From: an uncultured Clostridium sp.
GTDB lineage: Bacteria > Bacillota > Clostridia > TANB77 > CAG-508
Direction of reading: 5' to 3'
DNA: 14,347 bases
NCBI GenBank assembly: GCA_900555615.1
Contig: USMB01000038.1
Span: 1 to 14,347 of the forward strand
A model generated the notes under the pieces. That model ran no database searches. It had not been told where the DNA came from and saw nothing but the letters and a program-made list of their open reading frames with translations. Below are positions 14,284-14,347 of the stretch, one piece after another. Made by a program: the position numbers and the translations under genes. Every line of letters begins with the position of its first letter. Position 1 is the first letter of the stretch.

Positions 14284-14347
14284 AGTATATTACTCCTATC
14301 TCTATAAATGAATATATTATCTCTTAATATCTCCATTTATCTTAATT

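Overview
The DNA is very A+T-rich, with clostridial-style AAGGAGG ribosome binding sites and TTGACA/TATAAT promoters. It carries two sporulation genes (an alpha/beta-type SASP and the germination protein gene ypeB) and the conserved block tadA - SRP RNA - dnaX - ybaB - recR. This points to a spore-forming member of the Clostridia, probably an uncultured gut-type lineage; the lineage is inference, the spore-forming character is well supported.

Layout. Positions 1-131 hold two copies of a 25-base repeat and a strong promoter for an FHA-domain/ABC transporter fusion (132-2468, +). A shared bidirectional terminator separates it from a secreted, C-terminally anchored small protein (2496-3143, -). 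Next, all on the minus strand, come a secreted alpha/beta hydrolase (3276-4778) with a roughly 93-base leader that can fold in two ways, a SASP of 59 residues (4983-5162), and ypeB without an adjacent sleB (5276-6607). Divergent from ypeB is an MGDG-synthase-type glycosyltransferase (6713-7877, +). Its two halves are in different frames, and a single +1 shift at TTT CGG (7304-7309) joins them. It converges on, and overlaps, a 58-residue unknown protein (7861-8037, -) whose Shine-Dalgarno sequence lies inside a perfect 12-bp hairpin that also looks like the glycosyltransferase terminator.

Positions 8091-12120 (-) are a housekeeping DNA/RNA block: tadA (tRNA A34 deaminase), an unknown membrane-anchored protein translationally coupled to tadA, the small SRP RNA, dnaX, ybaB and recR.

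The right end is accessory. Positions 12332-12979 (-) encode an FGE/SUMF1-like (C-type-lectin-fold) domain with no recognisable start signals and a probably missing N terminus. It lies just downstream of a 20-bp perfect terminator hairpin. Its last ~155 coding bases are about half G+C, against roughly a quarter to a third around them, and are full of NNC/NNT codons. This is what the variable region of a diversity-generating retroelement (DGR) target looks like. No reverse transcriptase or template repeat is visible, so this would be a remote target or a silent cassette. It is the most interesting object in the window. The last gene (13150-14283, -) is a multi-pass membrane protein of unknown function.

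How it fits together. The middle block is core replication, repair, translation and secretion machinery. SASP and ypeB serve spore DNA protection and germination. The FHA-ABC exporter, hydrolase, anchored protein and glycosyltransferase are envelope functions. The lectin-like domain may belong to a surface-diversification system encoded elsewhere.
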